Below are positions 19,757 to 29,064 of a DNA stretch of 60,770 nucleotides, piece after piece. The notes under the pieces are model-generated. The model was not told where the DNA came from. It did not search any database and worked only from the letters and a program-made list of their open reading frames with translations. The translations under genes were made by a program, and so were the position numbers. This DNA comes from Chloroflexota bacterium (GTDB lineage: Bacteria > Chloroflexota > Dormibacteria > Dormibacterales > Dormibacteraceae): contig VBGR01000049.1 of NCBI GenBank assembly GCA_005880695.1, positions 1-60,770 of the forward strand. Direction: 5' to 3'. The stretch's first letter is position 1, and the number at the start of each line of letters is the position of its first letter.

Positions 19757-20340
19757 TGGCAAAAGCCAAGACGAAGTCGCCGGATACCGGTCCGGCCCGG
19801 GTTCCGATGCTGCTCGAGCAGTACCGGGAGAAGATCCTCCCGCAGCTGATGCGCGAGTTCGACTACGGCAACGTGATGGAGGCGCCGCGCGTCGCCAAGG
19901 TCGTCGTCAACATCGGCATCGGCGAGGGCAAGGACAACGACAAGGCGCTCGACGCCGCCCGCGGCGACGTGCGCACGATCACCGGGCAGCAGCCGGTGAC
20001 GGTGCGCGCGCGCAAGTCGGTGGCCGCCTTCAAGCTGCGCGAGGGCCAGCCGGTAGGCTTGAGGACGACGCTACGCGGGCGCCGCATGTACTACTTCCTG
20101 GAGAAGCTGATCAACGTCGCGCTCCCGCGCATCCGCGACTTCCGGGGCGTCAGCGCCGAGGCGTTCGACGGGCGCGGCAACTATTCGCTCGGGCTGCGCG
20201 AGCAGATCATCTTCCCCGAGGTCGACTACGACAAGATCGACAAGCTCCGTGGCCTGGAGGTGACCGTGGTCACGACGGCCAGGACCGACGAGGAAGGCCG
20301 CAGCCTGCTGACCCAGCTGGGAATGCCCTTCCGCAAGTGA
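19756..20340 (+). CDS. rplE: 50S ribosomal protein L5
   Basis: A 194-residue L5 with a slightly long N terminus (about 15 residues before [14 protein letters not shown]). The central P-site loop and 5S-binding segments are present ([20 protein letters not shown], then [11 protein letters not shown]). GTG start coupled to the rplX stop. Confidence 0.95.
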   Translation: MAKAKTKSPDTGPARVPMLLEQYREKILPQLMREFDYGNVMEAPRVAKVVVNIGIGEGKDNDKALDAARGDVRTITGQQPVTVRARKSVAAFKLREGQPVGLRTTLRGRRMYYFLEKLINVALPRIRDFRGVSAEAFDGRGNYSLGLREQIIFPEVDYDKIDKLRGLEVTVVTTARTDEEGRSLLTQLGMPFRK

Positions 20341-20358
20341 AAGAGGTGTTGCAAGAGA

Positions 20359-20544
20359 TTGGCTAAGAAGTCCGCGATCGAGCGTTGGAAGAGGCCGCAG
20401 AAGTTCTCGGTCCGGCACCGCAACCGGTGCCAGATCTGCGGGCGTCCGCGCGCGTACATGCGGAGGTTCGGGATGTGCCGGATCTGCTTCAGGACACTTG
20501 CCGCCGAGGGCCGCGTGCCCGGCGTGACGAAGTCGAGCTGGTAG
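20359..20544 (+). CDS. rpsN: 30S ribosomal protein S14, zinc type
   Basis: A 61-residue short S14 with two CxxC pairs (CQIC, CRIC), the zinc-binding form typical of Gram-positives and Chloroflexota. It begins [20 protein letters not shown] and ends GVTKSSW. TTG start with AAGAGGTGTTGCAAGAGA upstream. Confidence 0.96.
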   Translation: MAKKSAIERWKRPQKFSVRHRNRCQICGRPRAYMRRFGMCRICFRTLAAEGRVPGVTKSSW

Positions 20545-20546
20545 CG

Positions 20547-20981
20547 ATGGCAGCAACCGCAACCACCGTCAACATCGGGGTCACGAGCGATCCGATCGCC
20601 GACATGCTGACGCGCATCCGCAACGCCACCAAGGCGCGGCGGGCCGAGGTCTACGTCCCCAACTCGCGCCTGCGAGGCGAGGTCGCCCGCGTCCTCCAGG
20701 AGGAGGGCTACATCGCCGGCTTCGAGATCGAGAAGCCGTCCGGCGGAGCCGGCGAGCTGCTGAAGATCAGCTTCAAGATGCGGCCCGACCGCCAGCGCGT
20801 GATCAGCGGCTTGAAGCGCATCTCCAAGCCGGGGCTACGCGTCTACGCTCGGAAAACCGAGATCCCGCGCGTCCTCGGCGGTCTCGGGCTCGTCATCCTG
20901 AGCACCAGCGAGGGCGTGATGAGCGGGCGCCAGGCGCTCCGGAAAGGACTCGGCGGCGAGGTGCTCTGCTATGTCTGGTAG
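20547..20981 (+). CDS. rpsH: 30S ribosomal protein S8
   Basis: 144 residues. SDPIADMLTRIRNA near residue 14 and the C-terminal STSEGVMSGRQALRKGLGGEVLCYVW are diagnostic. ATG 20547 is chosen because it lies 2 nt after the rpsN stop and gives a standard length; the frame is open upstream across rpsN. S8 is a primary 16S-binding protein and the usual spc operon autoregulator. Confidence 0.95.
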   Translation: MAATATTVNIGVTSDPIADMLTRIRNATKARRAEVYVPNSRLRGEVARVLQEEGYIAGFEIEKPSGGAGELLKISFKMRPDRQRVISGLKRISKPGLRVYARKTEIPRVLGGLGLVILSTSEGVMSGRQALRKGLGGEVLCYVW

Positions 20982-20995
20982 GAGTCTCTAACCCC

Positions 20996-21541
20996 ATGTC
21001 GAGAATCGGCAAGCTCCCGATCCCGGTGCCGAACGGGGTCAACGTGGAGGTCAAAGGCAACCTGGTCACGGTGACCGGCCCGAAGGGGACGCTCGACAGG
21101 ACCTTGCCGGCGCAGATCAAGGTCCGCGTCGACGACGGGACTGTGGTCTGCGAACGGCCGACCGAGTCGCGCGAGCACCGCTCGCTCCATGGCTTGACCA
21201 GGACGCTGGTGGCCAACATGGTGACCGGCGTGAGCCAGGGCTTCACGAAGAACCTGGAGCTCGTCGGCGTCGGCTATCGGGTGCAGAAGCAGGGCTCCGA
21301 CGTGGTCTTGAGCCTCGGTTACTCGCATCCGATCCGGGTGACGCCGCCGGAGGGCATCTCCATCGACGTCGCCGACCAGTCCCACTTCTCGGTCAGCGGC
21401 ATCAGCGCCGAGCTGGTGGGCCAGGTGGCTGCCGACCTGCGCAAGTACCGGCCGCCTGAGCCCTACAAGGGCAAGGGCATCATGTACCGCGGCGAGCGCA
21501 TCCGTCGCAAGGCCGGCAAAGCCGGCAAGGCCAAGGCATGA
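20996..21541 (+). CDS. rplF: 50S ribosomal protein L6
   Basis: A 181-residue L6 (SRIGKLPIPVPNGVNVEV at the start; KYRPPEPYKGKGIMYRGERIRRKAG near the end), full length with both duplicated domains. ATG start with GGAGTC upstream. It is followed by an unusual 115-bp gap holding an inverted copy of the repeat found at 42287-42630. Confidence 0.96.
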   Translation: MSRIGKLPIPVPNGVNVEVKGNLVTVTGPKGTLDRTLPAQIKVRVDDGTVVCERPTESREHRSLHGLTRTLVANMVTGVSQGFTKNLELVGVGYRVQKQGSDVVLSLGYSHPIRVTPPEGISIDVADQSHFSVSGISAELVGQVAADLRKYRPPEPYKGKGIMYRGERIRRKAGKAGKAKA

Positions 21542-21650
21542 GCGCTTTCGTCGGTCCAGATAAGAACGTAAAGGCCCTTCCGTTCAGTCACGCGCGCCGC
21601 AGCGCGCGGCAGGCGGGCCTAGTGGCCCGCTCCAGATCAAAAAAGGACAC
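21542..21650 (-). repeat. Two-stem structured repeat, solitary inverted copy in the spc operon
   Basis: Read on the minus strand it matches the 42-kb tandem units: stem 1 GCGGGCC-ACTA-GGCCCGC, linker CTGC, stem 2 CGCGCGC-TGCG-GCGCGCG, then GGAAGGGCCTTTACGTTC and GGACCGACG. The linker, stem 2 and the downstream block are identical or nearly so. Stem 1 differs from the 42-kb copies by paired changes that keep pairing. It fills the rplF-rplR gap. Confidence 0.85.
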
Positions 21651-21656
21651 CCAGAC

Positions 21657-22010
21657 GTGATTAAACAGGTAGACAGGAAAGGCGCGCGGCACAAGCGCCA
21701 CCGCCGGGTCCGGGTCAAGGTCAGCGGCACCGCCGAGCGCCCGCGCCTGACCGTGTTCCGGAGCCTGGCGCACACTTACGTCCAGCTCGTCGACGACGCC
21801 AGCGGGCGCACTCTGGCGTCGGCTTCGACCGTCGACCTGAAGCTGGACAAGAACGACCTCGCGGCCGCCCAGGCGGTCGGCAAGGCGATCGCCGGCAAGG
21901 CGGTCAAGGCGGGCCTGAAGCAGGTCGTCTTCGACCGCGGCGGCTACCTCTACCACGGGCGGGTCAAGGCGCTGGCCGAGGCCGCCCGCGAATCAGGATT
22001 GGAGTTCTAA
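21657..22010 (+). CDS. rplR: 50S ribosomal protein L18
   Basis: A 117-residue L18 that binds 5S r[29 protein letters not shown] and the end [26 protein letters not shown] are typical. GTG start, just downstream of the inverted repeat copy; AAAAAAGGACACC serves as ribosome site. Confidence 0.95.
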   Translation: MIKQVDRKGARHKRHRRVRVKVSGTAERPRLTVFRSLAHTYVQLVDDASGRTLASASTVDLKLDKNDLAAAQAVGKAIAGKAVKAGLKQVVFDRGGYLYHGRVKALAEAARESGLEF

Positions 22011-22020
22011 GGACAGGAAT

Positions 22021-22647
22021 TTGGGATCTCGCGGACCGTACACAAGCAGTGACCGCTCCGACGTGGGCGAGCGCGTCGTCAGCCTGAACCGCGTGGCGAA
22101 GGTCGTGAAAGGCGGGCGAAAGTTCTCCTTCTCCGCGCTCATCGTCGTCGGCGACGGCAACGGGCGGGTGGGCGCCGGCCTCGGCAAGGCTCGCGAGGTG
22201 CCGGAGGCGATCCGCAAGGGCGTCGACGTAGCCAAGCGGAACATGATCACGGTGCCGATGGTGGGGACGACCATCCCTCACGAGGTCCGCTTCAAGTGGG
22301 GGGCCGCCCGGATCCTGATGAAGCCGGCCGCGCCCGGCACGGGAGTGATCTCGGGCGGGGCGATGCGAGCCGTGATCGAGCTCTCCGGGATCAAGGACAT
22401 CCTGACCAAGTCGCTCGGCACCAACAACCCGATCAACACCGTGCGGGCCACGATGGCCGCGCTCCAGACCCTGCGCACCGCCCAGGAGGTGGCCGATCTC
22501 CGCGGCAAGACCGTCGAGGAGATCGTCGGGCGCCGCCTCTCCCAGGTCTACCGGAACGCGGCCGCCGAGGGCAAGATCGAAACCCCTGACGATGCCGCAC
22601 CCGAGCCTGAAGCCGCCGGCGAGCCAGCGCCCGGAGCCGCCACGTGA
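22021..22647 (+). CDS. rpsE: 30S ribosomal protein S5
   Basis: 208 residues, about 40 more than usual; the excess is an Ala/Pro/Glu-rich C-terminal tail. [28 protein letters not shown] and [17 protein letters not shown] are conserved. TTG start with AAGGACAGGAAT upstream. Its stop overlaps the rpmD GTG. Confidence 0.95.
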   Translation: MGSRGPYTSSDRSDVGERVVSLNRVAKVVKGGRKFSFSALIVVGDGNGRVGAGLGKAREVPEAIRKGVDVAKRNMITVPMVGTTIPHEVRFKWGAARILMKPAAPGTGVISGGAMRAVIELSGIKDILTKSLGTNNPINTVRATMAALQTLRTAQEVADLRGKTVEEIVGRRLSQVYRNAAAEGKIETPDDAAPEPEAAGEPAPGAAT

Positions 22648-22892
22648 TCAAGGCAACCTGGCGGAAGAGCACCATCGGCTACTCGGTCGACCTCCGGGAG
22701 ACGGTCCGCTCGCTCGGCTTCCGAAAGCTCAACCAGACGCGGGAGCTGCCCGAGACCGACGCCGTGCGGGGCATGCTGCGCAAGGTCAGCTTCCTGGTCT
22801 CGGTCGAAGGCGTGCCCTGGAAACCGCCCAAGCGCGCCCGCTACAAGATCTGGACGAAGCGCTCGGCGAAAAAGCATTCGAGGGGTAAATAG
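22644..22892 (+). CDS. rpmD: 50S ribosomal protein L30
   Basis: 82 residues against the usual 60. The core ([44 protein letters not shown]) is clear. It carries an extra, strongly basic C terminus ([19 protein letters not shown]). GTG start overlapping the rpsE stop. Confidence 0.92.
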   Translation: MIKATWRKSTIGYSVDLRETVRSLGFRKLNQTRELPETDAVRGMLRKVSFLVSVEGVPWKPPKRARYKIWTKRSAKKHSRGK

Positions 22893-22906
22893 AAGGAACC
22901 AGAGGA

Positions 22907-23503
22907 ATGAAGCTCCACGAGATCAAGGGCGCGGAAGGCGCCCGGAAGGACCGTCGGCGTGTCGGCCGCGGCCACGGCTCGGGTCGCGGCAAGACCTCCG
23001 GCCGGGGCACCAAGGGCCAGCTCTCGCGCGGCGACGGCTTCCGCGTCGGGTTCGAGGGCGGCCAGATGCCGTTCGCGCAGCGGGTGCCGAAGCTGGGTGG
23101 CTTCAAGAACCCGTTCCGCGTCGAGTACGCACTGGTCAACCTGAGCAAGCTGGCTGTCTTCAAAGACGGCTCCAAGCTCGATCCCGAGGCCTTCCAGAAG
23201 GCGGGCCTGGCCGAGCCTGGCAGAAAGATCAAGGTGCTGGGAGCTGGCAAGCTCCGCCGCAAGCTGGCGGTGGAGGCGCACGCCTTCAGCGAGGCAGCCC
23301 GGGCGGCCATCGAGGCGCGCGGCGGCAGCGTCGTCGTGCTGGAGCCGAAACCCAAGAAGGAAAGGAAGAAGACCAAGGGGCCGAAGGTGAAGCCGGCAGC
23401 GGCTGAAGCGGAAGAGGCCGAGGCTGCCGAACCGGCTCAAAAGAGCGAAGAGACTGAGGCGAAAGCGCCGGAGCAGCCGGACCAAGAGCAATCCGAGGAG
23501 TAA
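22907..23503 (+). CDS. rplO: 50S ribosomal protein L15 with charged tail
   Basis: 198 residues. The glycine/arginine-rich N terminus (RRVGRGHGSGRGKTSGRGTKG) and the FEGGQMPFAQRVPKLGGF motif define L15, usually ~147 residues. The last ~50 residues are a lysine patch followed by an acidic Glu/Ala-rich stretch. ATG start with GGAACCAGAGG upstream; secY starts 3 nt after. Confidence 0.94.
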   Translation: MKLHEIKGAEGARKDRRRVGRGHGSGRGKTSGRGTKGQLSRGDGFRVGFEGGQMPFAQRVPKLGGFKNPFRVEYALVNLSKLAVFKDGSKLDPEAFQKAGLAEPGRKIKVLGAGKLRRKLAVEAHAFSEAARAAIEARGGSVVVLEPKPKKERKKTKGPKVKPAAAEAEEAEAAEPAQKSEETEAKAPEQPDQEQSEE

Positions 23504-23506
23504 CAG

Positions 23507-24844
23507 TTGAACCTCCTGGAGGCGATCTACAACGCGTTGCGGCTACCGGAGCTCCGGAACAAGCTGCTCTTCACCGGGTTCCTGCTCATCGTCTTCCGCT
23601 TCTTCGCCAACATCTCGATTCCCGGCCCCACGCCCGCCGCGCTCCAGGCGCTGTTCGGGAAGACCGCGCTGCTGGGCCTCCTCGACCTCTTCTCGGGCGG
23701 CGGGCTGTCCACCTTCAGCGTGGTCGCAATGGGTCTCAACCCATACATCAACGCCACGATCATCATGCAGCTGATGCAGGTGGTCTCCGAACGCATCAAG
23801 GAGATCTCCAAAGAGGGTGAGCAGGGCCGCCGCCGCATCACGCGCTGGAGCCGCTACCTGACTGTCGCGCTGGCCGCGCTGCAGGCGTACGGGCTGACCG
23901 TCCTCTTCCAGCATTCCAACCCGGCGATCCTCTCGCCCGACCTGGACTGGTTCCAGCGCGGGGTCATCATCCTGACCCTGACCAGCGGCACGATCATGCT
24001 GATGTGGTTCGGCGAATTGATCACCGAGCACGGCATCGGGAACGGCATCTCGCTGATCATTTTTGCGGGCATCATCGGACGCGCCCCGGCCGCCCTCATC
24101 AACACGATCCAGTCGAAAGCAGGCGGCGGAACGATCGCCGACTACGTGCCGTTCATCGTGTTCGCGATCGTCGCGCTGATCGTCACCGCCGGCATCATCG
24201 AGGTCCAGCAGGCGGTCCGGAAAGTGCCCATCCAGTCGGCGCAGCGCGTCGCTGGAGGGTCGCGAACGGTGCAGGCCCGGGCCAGCTTCCTGCCCTTGCG
24301 GGTGAACACCGCGGGCGTGATCCCGATCATCTTCGCGATCTCGATCATGTTCTTCCCGACGATCATCGCCAACTACATGGCGGCGGCCCCGACCGCGTCG
24401 GTGTACTACCGGATCTCGCAGTGGATCACCACGAACTTCCAGCCCGACGGGCCCAACATCACGATGGATGTCGTCTACAACCTGATCTATTTCTGGCTCG
24501 TGTTTGCGTTCACGTACTTCTACACGGCGGTGACGTTCGATGTGAACGACGTGGCCGACAACCTGAAGAGATATTCGAGCTTCATTCCCGGCATCAGACC
24601 GGGCCGGCCGACTGCCGAATACCTCGGCTCAGTCATGAATAGGGTCACGTTCGCCGGCGGCATCTTCCTGGGCGGGATCACCGTCATCCTGCCCATTGCG
24701 ACGTCGCGCATCACGGGCATTCCGCACCAGCAGATGTACCTCGGCGGGACGGCCATCCTGATCGTGGTCGGCGTCGCGCTCGACACCATGAAGCAGCTCG
24801 AGACTCAGCTGATCATGCGGCAGTATCGAGGCTTCATCAGGTGA
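23507..24844 (+). CDS. secY: Preprotein translocase subunit SecY
   Basis: A 445-residue, ten-helix channel of the Sec translocon. Conserved stretches: GIGNGISLIIFAGI (helix 5 region), FIPGIRPGRPTAEYL and the NRVTFAGGIFLG before helix 9. TTG start 3 nt after rplO in the usual spc operon place. Its TGA overlaps the adk GTG. Confidence 0.96.
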   Translation: MNLLEAIYNALRLPELRNKLLFTGFLLIVFRFFANISIPGPTPAALQALFGKTALLGLLDLFSGGGLSTFSVVAMGLNPYINATIIMQLMQVVSERIKEISKEGEQGRRRITRWSRYLTVALAALQAYGLTVLFQHSNPAILSPDLDWFQRGVIILTLTSGTIMLMWFGELITEHGIGNGISLIIFAGIIGRAPAALINTIQSKAGGGTIADYVPFIVFAIVALIVTAGIIEVQQAVRKVPIQSAQRVAGGSRTVQARASFLPLRVNTAGVIPIIFAISIMFFPTIIANYMAAAPTASVYYRISQWITTNFQPDGPNITMDVVYNLIYFWLVFAFTYFYTAVTFDVNDVADNLKRYSSFIPGIRPGRPTAEYLGSVMNRVTFAGGIFLGGITVILPIATSRITGIPHQQMYLGGTAILIVVGVALDTMKQLETQLIMRQYRGFIR

Positions 24845-25500
24845 ACCTCCTGCTGTTCGGCCCACCGGGCAGCGGCAAAGGGACGCAGGCCCAGTTCCTG
24901 TCCGTGGAGTACCGCATTCCGCAGATCTCGACCGGCGACATCCTGCGCGACGACGTCAAACGCGCCACCCCGCTCGGCAGGCAGGCTGAGGTGTTCATGA
25001 AGCGCGGCGACCTCGTCCCGGACGAGCTCATGGTCGAGATGATCCGCGAGCGGATCCGGCGCGCCGACTGCAGCGGCGGCTTCATGCTCGACGGCTTCCC
25101 GCGGACGGTGCCCCAGGCCGAGGCTCTGGACCAGATGCTCGACTCCATCGGCCAACGGATCGACCGCCTGCTCTCTCTGCATGTGGACGCTGAGGAGCTC
25201 GTGACGCGGCTGACCGAACGCTGGACCTGCCCGAGCTGCTCTCTGACCTACCATCCCGCCAGCAACCCGCCCCGCGACGACCAGCGTTGCGACGCCGACG
25301 GCGCCGGGCTGATCCGGCGGGAGGACGACAACGCCGAGACCGCCCGCCGGCGGGCCCAGGTCTACTTCGAGCGGACCTACCCGATCCTCGATTTCTACCG
25401 ACCCCGCGGGCTCGTGGTCGAGGTGGACGGCAACGGCCCCATCCAGGAGGTCAGAAACCGCGTCAAAGTTGCCCTCCAGGGAGAGCCCCGGGCGGCCTAG
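24841..25500 (+). CDS. adk: Adenylate kinase
   Basis: 219 residues. P-loop GPPGSGKGTQA at residue 7; LDGFPRTVPQAEAL and the LID with CPSC...CDAD supply a Cys3-Asp zinc site as in Bacillus-type long Adk. It interconverts ATP, ADP and AMP in the cytoplasm. GTG start coupled to secY, as in many bacteria. Confidence 0.96.
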   Translation: MNLLLFGPPGSGKGTQAQFLSVEYRIPQISTGDILRDDVKRATPLGRQAEVFMKRGDLVPDELMVEMIRERIRRADCSGGFMLDGFPRTVPQAEALDQMLDSIGQRIDRLLSLHVDAEELVTRLTERWTCPSCSLTYHPASNPPRDDQRCDADGAGLIRREDDNAETARRRAQVYFERTYPILDFYRPRGLVVEVDGNGPIQEVRNRVKVALQGEPRAA

Positions 25501-25506
25501 CCTCGC

Positions 25507-26286
25507 ATGATCAACCTCAAGACCAACCACGAGATCGAGCTGATGGCTCGCGCCGGTGGGCTGCTGGGCGAGGTCGCCGAGAAGCTCCGCGAAGCGGTGC
25601 GACCGGGCATCAGGACGGAGGAGCTCGACCGGCTGGCCGACAGCCTGATTCGGGCAACCGGCGGGCGGCCCGGCTTCCTCGGCTACCAAGGCTTCCCGAA
25701 GTCGATCTGCATCTCGGTCAACGACGAGGCTGTTCACGGCATCCCCGGGCGGCGCCGGGTGGAGGCGGGCGACCTCGTGAGCCTCGACCTGGGCCTGGTC
25801 CTCGACGGCTTCTGGGCCGACATGGGCATCACGGTTCCGGCCGGCAAGGTCTCGTCCGAGGCGCAGCGACTGGTGAGGGTGACCGACGAGGCGCTCTACG
25901 CGGGGATCGAGCAGGCCCGGCCCGGGAATCGGCTGGGTGACGTCTCCAGCGCCATCCAGCAGCACGTCGAGGCCGCGGGATTCTCCGTGATCCGCCAGTT
26001 CGTGGGCCACGGGATCGGCCGCCAGATGCACGAGGACCCCCAGGTGCCCAACTTCGGAGCTCCTCACACCGGACCCGAGTTGCGGCCGGGCATGACCCTG
26101 GCCATCGAGCCGATGGTCAATGCGGGTGGCTTCGAGGTCTATATCAAGCCGGACGGCTGGACGGTCTGCACCACCGATGGGTCGCTCTCCGCGTATTCGG
26201 AGCACACGATCGCGGTCACGGCCGAAGGGCCGCGCATCCTGACGGCGACCCCCTCCGCGGCCCAAGGTTTAAGGGCGGCGGGATGA
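25507..26286 (+). CDS. map: Methionine aminopeptidase, type I
   Basis: 259 residues. The dinuclear metal ligands are in place: Asp in [15 protein letters not shown] (two), His in [12 protein letters not shown], Glu in EPMVNAG and Glu in SEHTIAV. It removes the initiator Met from nascent chains. ATG start 6 nt after adk. Its 3' end contains a -10-like TACAAT that may drive infA. Confidence 0.95.
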   Translation: MINLKTNHEIELMARAGGLLGEVAEKLREAVRPGIRTEELDRLADSLIRATGGRPGFLGYQGFPKSICISVNDEAVHGIPGRRRVEAGDLVSLDLGLVLDGFWADMGITVPAGKVSSEAQRLVRVTDEALYAGIEQARPGNRLGDVSSAIQQHVEAAGFSVIRQFVGHGIGRQMHEDPQVPNFGAPHTGPELRPGMTLAIEPMVNAGGFEVYIKPDGWTVCTTDGSLSAYSEHTIAVTAEGPRILTATPSAAQGLRAAG

Positions 26287-26288
26287 GG

Positions 26289-26294
26289 TACAAT
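26289..26294 (+). promoter_or_regulatory. -10 element (TACAAT) directly before infA
   Basis: TACAAT overlaps the map stop region and lies 8 nt before the infA GTG. The spacing would give an almost leaderless infA transcript. No good -35 is seen. Confidence 0.45.
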
Positions 26295-26302
26295 CACCGT
26301 TC

Positions 26303-26518
26303 GTGCCCCGGCCGCCAGACCTCGTTGACGGGGTGGTGGTCGAGCCCCTCCCAGACGGCATGTTTTGGGTTGAGCTCGAAAACGGGGTGAAAGTCCTCGC
26401 ACACGTTGCCGACCGCCTCCGAACGCACTTTCCACGCCTCCTCGCGGGGGACCGGGTGCGGGTCGAGCTGGCGGAGACGGACAGGTCGCGAGGCAGGATA
26501 AAAGAGATCCGGAGATGA
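26303..26518 (+). CDS. infA: Translation initiation factor IF-1
   Basis: A 71-residue OB-fold protein. [31 protein letters not shown] and [21 protein letters not shown] match the family end to end. GTG start; a -10-like hexamer lies 8 nt upstream and no Shine-Dalgarno is obvious. The stop overlaps the rpmJ ATG. Confidence 0.95.
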   Translation: MPRPPDLVDGVVVEPLPDGMFWVELENGVKVLAHVADRLRTHFPRLLAGDRVRVELAETDRSRGRIKEIRR

Positions 26519-26628
26519 AGGTCAGACCCTCGGTAAAGAAGATCTGTGTGAACTGCAAGGTGATCAGGCGTGAAGGAGTCGTGCGAGTGATCTGCAGCAA
26601 CCCCAAGCACAAGCAGAGGCAGGGGTAG
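26515..26628 (+). CDS. rpmJ: 50S ribosomal protein L36
   Basis: A 37-residue basic protein ([20 protein letters not shown], then [12 protein letters not shown]). Zinc ligands Cys11, Cys14, Cys27 and His32 are present, so this is the zinc-binding paralogue. ATG overlaps the infA stop (ATGA), matching the conserved infA-rpmJ-rpsM order. Confidence 0.95.
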   Translation: MKVRPSVKKICVNCKVIRREGVVRVICSNPKHKQRQG

Positions 26629-26635
26629 CCCGCTT

Positions 26636-27028
26636 ATGGCCAGGATCGCCGGCATCGACATCCCCCGCGACAAGCGCGTCGTGATCTCGCTCACCTACAT
26701 CCACGGCATCGGCGACACGACCGCCGAGAAGATCGTGAAGATGGCCAACGTCAACGCCGACACGCGGGTGAAGGACCTCTCCGACGAGGAGGTGGCCCGG
26801 CTCCGCCAGGTCATCGAGCGGATGACCGCCAACAAGGAGATCCTGATCGAGGGCGACCTCCGCCGCGACGTGGCGATGAATATCAAGCGGCTGACCGAGA
26901 TCGGGACCTACCGGGGACTCCGGCACCGGCGCGGCCTGCCTGTGCGCGGCCAGCGCACGCGCACCAACGCGCGCAGCCGGCGGGGCCCGAAGCGGACGGT
27001 CGGCGTACGGCGCAAGAAGGGCAAGTAG
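26636..27028 (+). CDS. rpsM: 30S ribosomal protein S13
   Basis: A 130-residue S13. [20 protein letters not shown] at the start, [22 protein letters not shown] near the end, and a basic tail that reaches tRNA. ATG start 7 nt after rpmJ. First gene of the alpha-operon part. Confidence 0.96.
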   Translation: MARIAGIDIPRDKRVVISLTYIHGIGDTTAEKIVKMANVNADTRVKDLSDEEVARLRQVIERMTANKEILIEGDLRRDVAMNIKRLTEIGTYRGLRHRRGLPVRGQRTRTNARSRRGPKRTVGVRRKKGK

Positions 27029-27045
27029 AGGCCTAGCGCGCAGAG

Positions 27046-27438
27046 ATGACCAAGAAGAAAGTGGTCCGCACACGCCGCCGCGAACGCAAGAACGTCGCGG
27101 TGGGGCAGGCCCACGTCCAGAGCACCTTCAACAACACGATCATCTCCATCTCCGACCTGGAGGGGAACGTGATCTCCTGGGGCTCCGCCGGCGCCCAGGG
27201 CTTCAAGGGCAGCCGCAAGTCGACGCCCTTCGCGGCCCAGGTCACCGCCGAAGCCACTGCGCGCCGGGCGATGGAGCACGGGATGCGCTCGATCGAGGTC
27301 TTCGTCCGGGGACCGGGTGCCGGCCGCGAGGCCGCTATCCGCTCGCTCCAGGCGGCCGGCCTCGAGGTCTCCGCCATCACCGACGTGACCCCGATCCCTC
27401 ATAACGGCTGCCGCCCGCCCAAGCGGCGGAGGGTATAG
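27046..27438 (+). CDS. rpsK: 30S ribosomal protein S11
   Basis: 130 residues. [40 protein letters not shown] and the C-terminal [16 protein letters not shown] identify S11, a platform protein of the 30S subunit. ATG start 18 nt after rpsM. Confidence 0.96.
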   Translation: MTKKKVVRTRRRERKNVAVGQAHVQSTFNNTIISISDLEGNVISWGSAGAQGFKGSRKSTPFAAQVTAEATARRAMEHGMRSIEVFVRGPGAGREAAIRSLQAAGLEVSAITDVTPIPHNGCRPPKRRRV

Positions 27439-27447
27439 AGAACCCGC

Positions 27448-28071
27448 ATGGCTAACTACCACGGTCCGGTCTGCCGCTTCTGCCGCCGGGAGGGCGCCAA
27501 GCTCTACCTGAAGGGCGAGAAGTGCTACACGAAGTGCACGCTCGACCGGCGCGCCTTCGCGCCAGGGCAGCACGGCCTGGCCCGCCGCCGGAAGACCTCC
27601 GACTACGGGCTCCAGCTGCGCGCCAAGCAGAAGGCGCGGCGGCTCTACGGCCTGCTCGAGGGGCAGTTCCGCAACTACTTCGACGCGGCCGAGCGGGAGC
27701 CAGGCGTGACCGGCCTGAACCTGCTCCGTCACCTCGAGATGCGCCTCGACAACGTGGTCTACCGGCTCGGTCTGGGCTCCTCGCGCAAACAGTCCCGCCA
27801 GCTGGTCAGCCATCGTCACTTCGAGGTCAACGGACGGGTGGTCAACATCCCGTCCTTCAAGGTCAAGGTCGGCGACCAGGTCAAGGTCCGCGACTCGGGG
27901 TCAGACGGCGTGATCGAGATCGCGCTCGACGCCTCCAAGTCGCGCGTGGTGCCGTCCTGGCTGAGCTTCAACGAAGAAGAGAAAAGTGGCAAGGTGCTCT
28001 CCCTTCCCGACCGCGGGGAGATGGAGACTGGCGTCGAGGAGCACCTGATCGTCGAGTTTTACTCGCGCTGA
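27448..28071 (+). CDS. rpsD: 30S ribosomal protein S4
   Basis: A 207-residue S4 with an N-terminal zinc motif (CRFC followed by CYTKC, spaced ~17 residues), the C+ form. The S4 RNA-binding domain starts near residue 95 (MRLDNVVYRLGLGSSRKQSRQLVSHRH...). ATG start. S4 nucleates 30S assembly. Confidence 0.96.
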   Translation: MANYHGPVCRFCRREGAKLYLKGEKCYTKCTLDRRAFAPGQHGLARRRKTSDYGLQLRAKQKARRLYGLLEGQFRNYFDAAEREPGVTGLNLLRHLEMRLDNVVYRLGLGSSRKQSRQLVSHRHFEVNGRVVNIPSFKVKVGDQVKVRDSGSDGVIEIALDASKSRVVPSWLSFNEEEKSGKVLSLPDRGEMETGVEEHLIVEFYSR

Positions 28072-28095
28072 TTCCAGGAGGAGGTTTTTTTACAG

Positions 28096-29064
28096 TTGGC
28101 GATTGACACCCCCGTTCCGGTAGCCCCGACAGTCAAGAAGCTGGAGGGCACCGACACTTACGGAAAGTTCGAGATCGAGCCTCTGGAGCCGGGCTTCGGC
28201 ACCACGCTGGGGAACACCCTGCGACGGGTGCTGCTCTCCTCGCTCTGGGGCGCTGCGGTCACCTCGATCCAGATCGACGGCGTGGCCCACGAGTTCACCT
28301 CGGTCGCCCACGTCAAGGAGGACGTGACCGAGGTCATCCTCAACCTGAAGCAGCTGAACCTGAAGAGCTTCACCGAGGATCCGGTCATGCTCACCCTGGA
28401 CGTCAGGGGACCGGCGACCGTCCACGCTTCCGACATCCAGGCCCCCTCCGACGTGGAGGTGGTCAACAAGGATCTCTACATCTGCACGCTGGCTGGCAAC
28501 GGCCACCTGCGGATGGAGCTCAACGTCGAGCGCGGGAAGGGCTACGTGCCGGCCGAGCGCAACAAGCGCGAGGGCCAGCCGATCGGGGTGATCCCGATCG
28601 ACGCGATCTTCTCGCCCGTCACCAAGGCCAACTTCAGTGTTGAGAAGACCCGGGTGGGCCAGACCACCGACTACGATCGGCTGCTGCTCGAGGTCTGGAC
28701 CGACGGCACCCTGAGGCCCGAGGCCGCGGTTGCCCAGGCCGCCTCGCTCTTCACGCAGCACCTGGCCCTCTTCGTCAGCTTCGCCGAGTCCATCGTCGAG
28801 CCCCAGGCGGCGGCGCAGCAGCAGGTGCCCGGCCGGGGCGGCCGCCTGGCCGAGGTCCCGATCGAGGAGCTCGACCTCTCGGTCCGCGCGTTCAACTGCC
28901 TCAAGGCCAACGACATCTCCACCGTCGGCCAGCTCCTCGGCAAGAAGGAGGAGGAGCTGCTCGCCCTCCGGAACTTCGGCCGCAAGTCGCTGGACGAGAT
29001 CAAGGAGAAGCTGGTCGAGAAGGGCTACATCAAGCCGGAAGAGCTGGACACCGTCTTCCACTGA
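28096..29064 (+). CDS. rpoA: RNA polymerase alpha subunit
   Basis: 322 residues. The N-terminal dimerisation domain has EPLEPGFGTTLGNTLRRVLLSSL; the C-terminal domain (from about residue 255, LDLSVRAFNCLKANDI) has the helix-hairpin-helix NFGRKSLDEIKEKL that binds UP elements and activators. TTG start 12 nt after AGGAGGAGG, with a T-run in between. Confidence 0.96.
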   Translation: MAIDTPVPVAPTVKKLEGTDTYGKFEIEPLEPGFGTTLGNTLRRVLLSSLWGAAVTSIQIDGVAHEFTSVAHVKEDVTEVILNLKQLNLKSFTEDPVMLTLDVRGPATVHASDIQAPSDVEVVNKDLYICTLAGNGHLRMELNVERGKGYVPAERNKREGQPIGVIPIDAIFSPVTKANFSVEKTRVGQTTDYDRLLLEVWTDGTLRPEAAVAQAASLFTQHLALFVSFAESIVEPQAAAQQQVPGRGGRLAEVPIEELDLSVRAFNCLKANDISTVGQLLGKKEEELLALRNFGRKSLDEIKEKLVEKGYIKPEELDTVFH

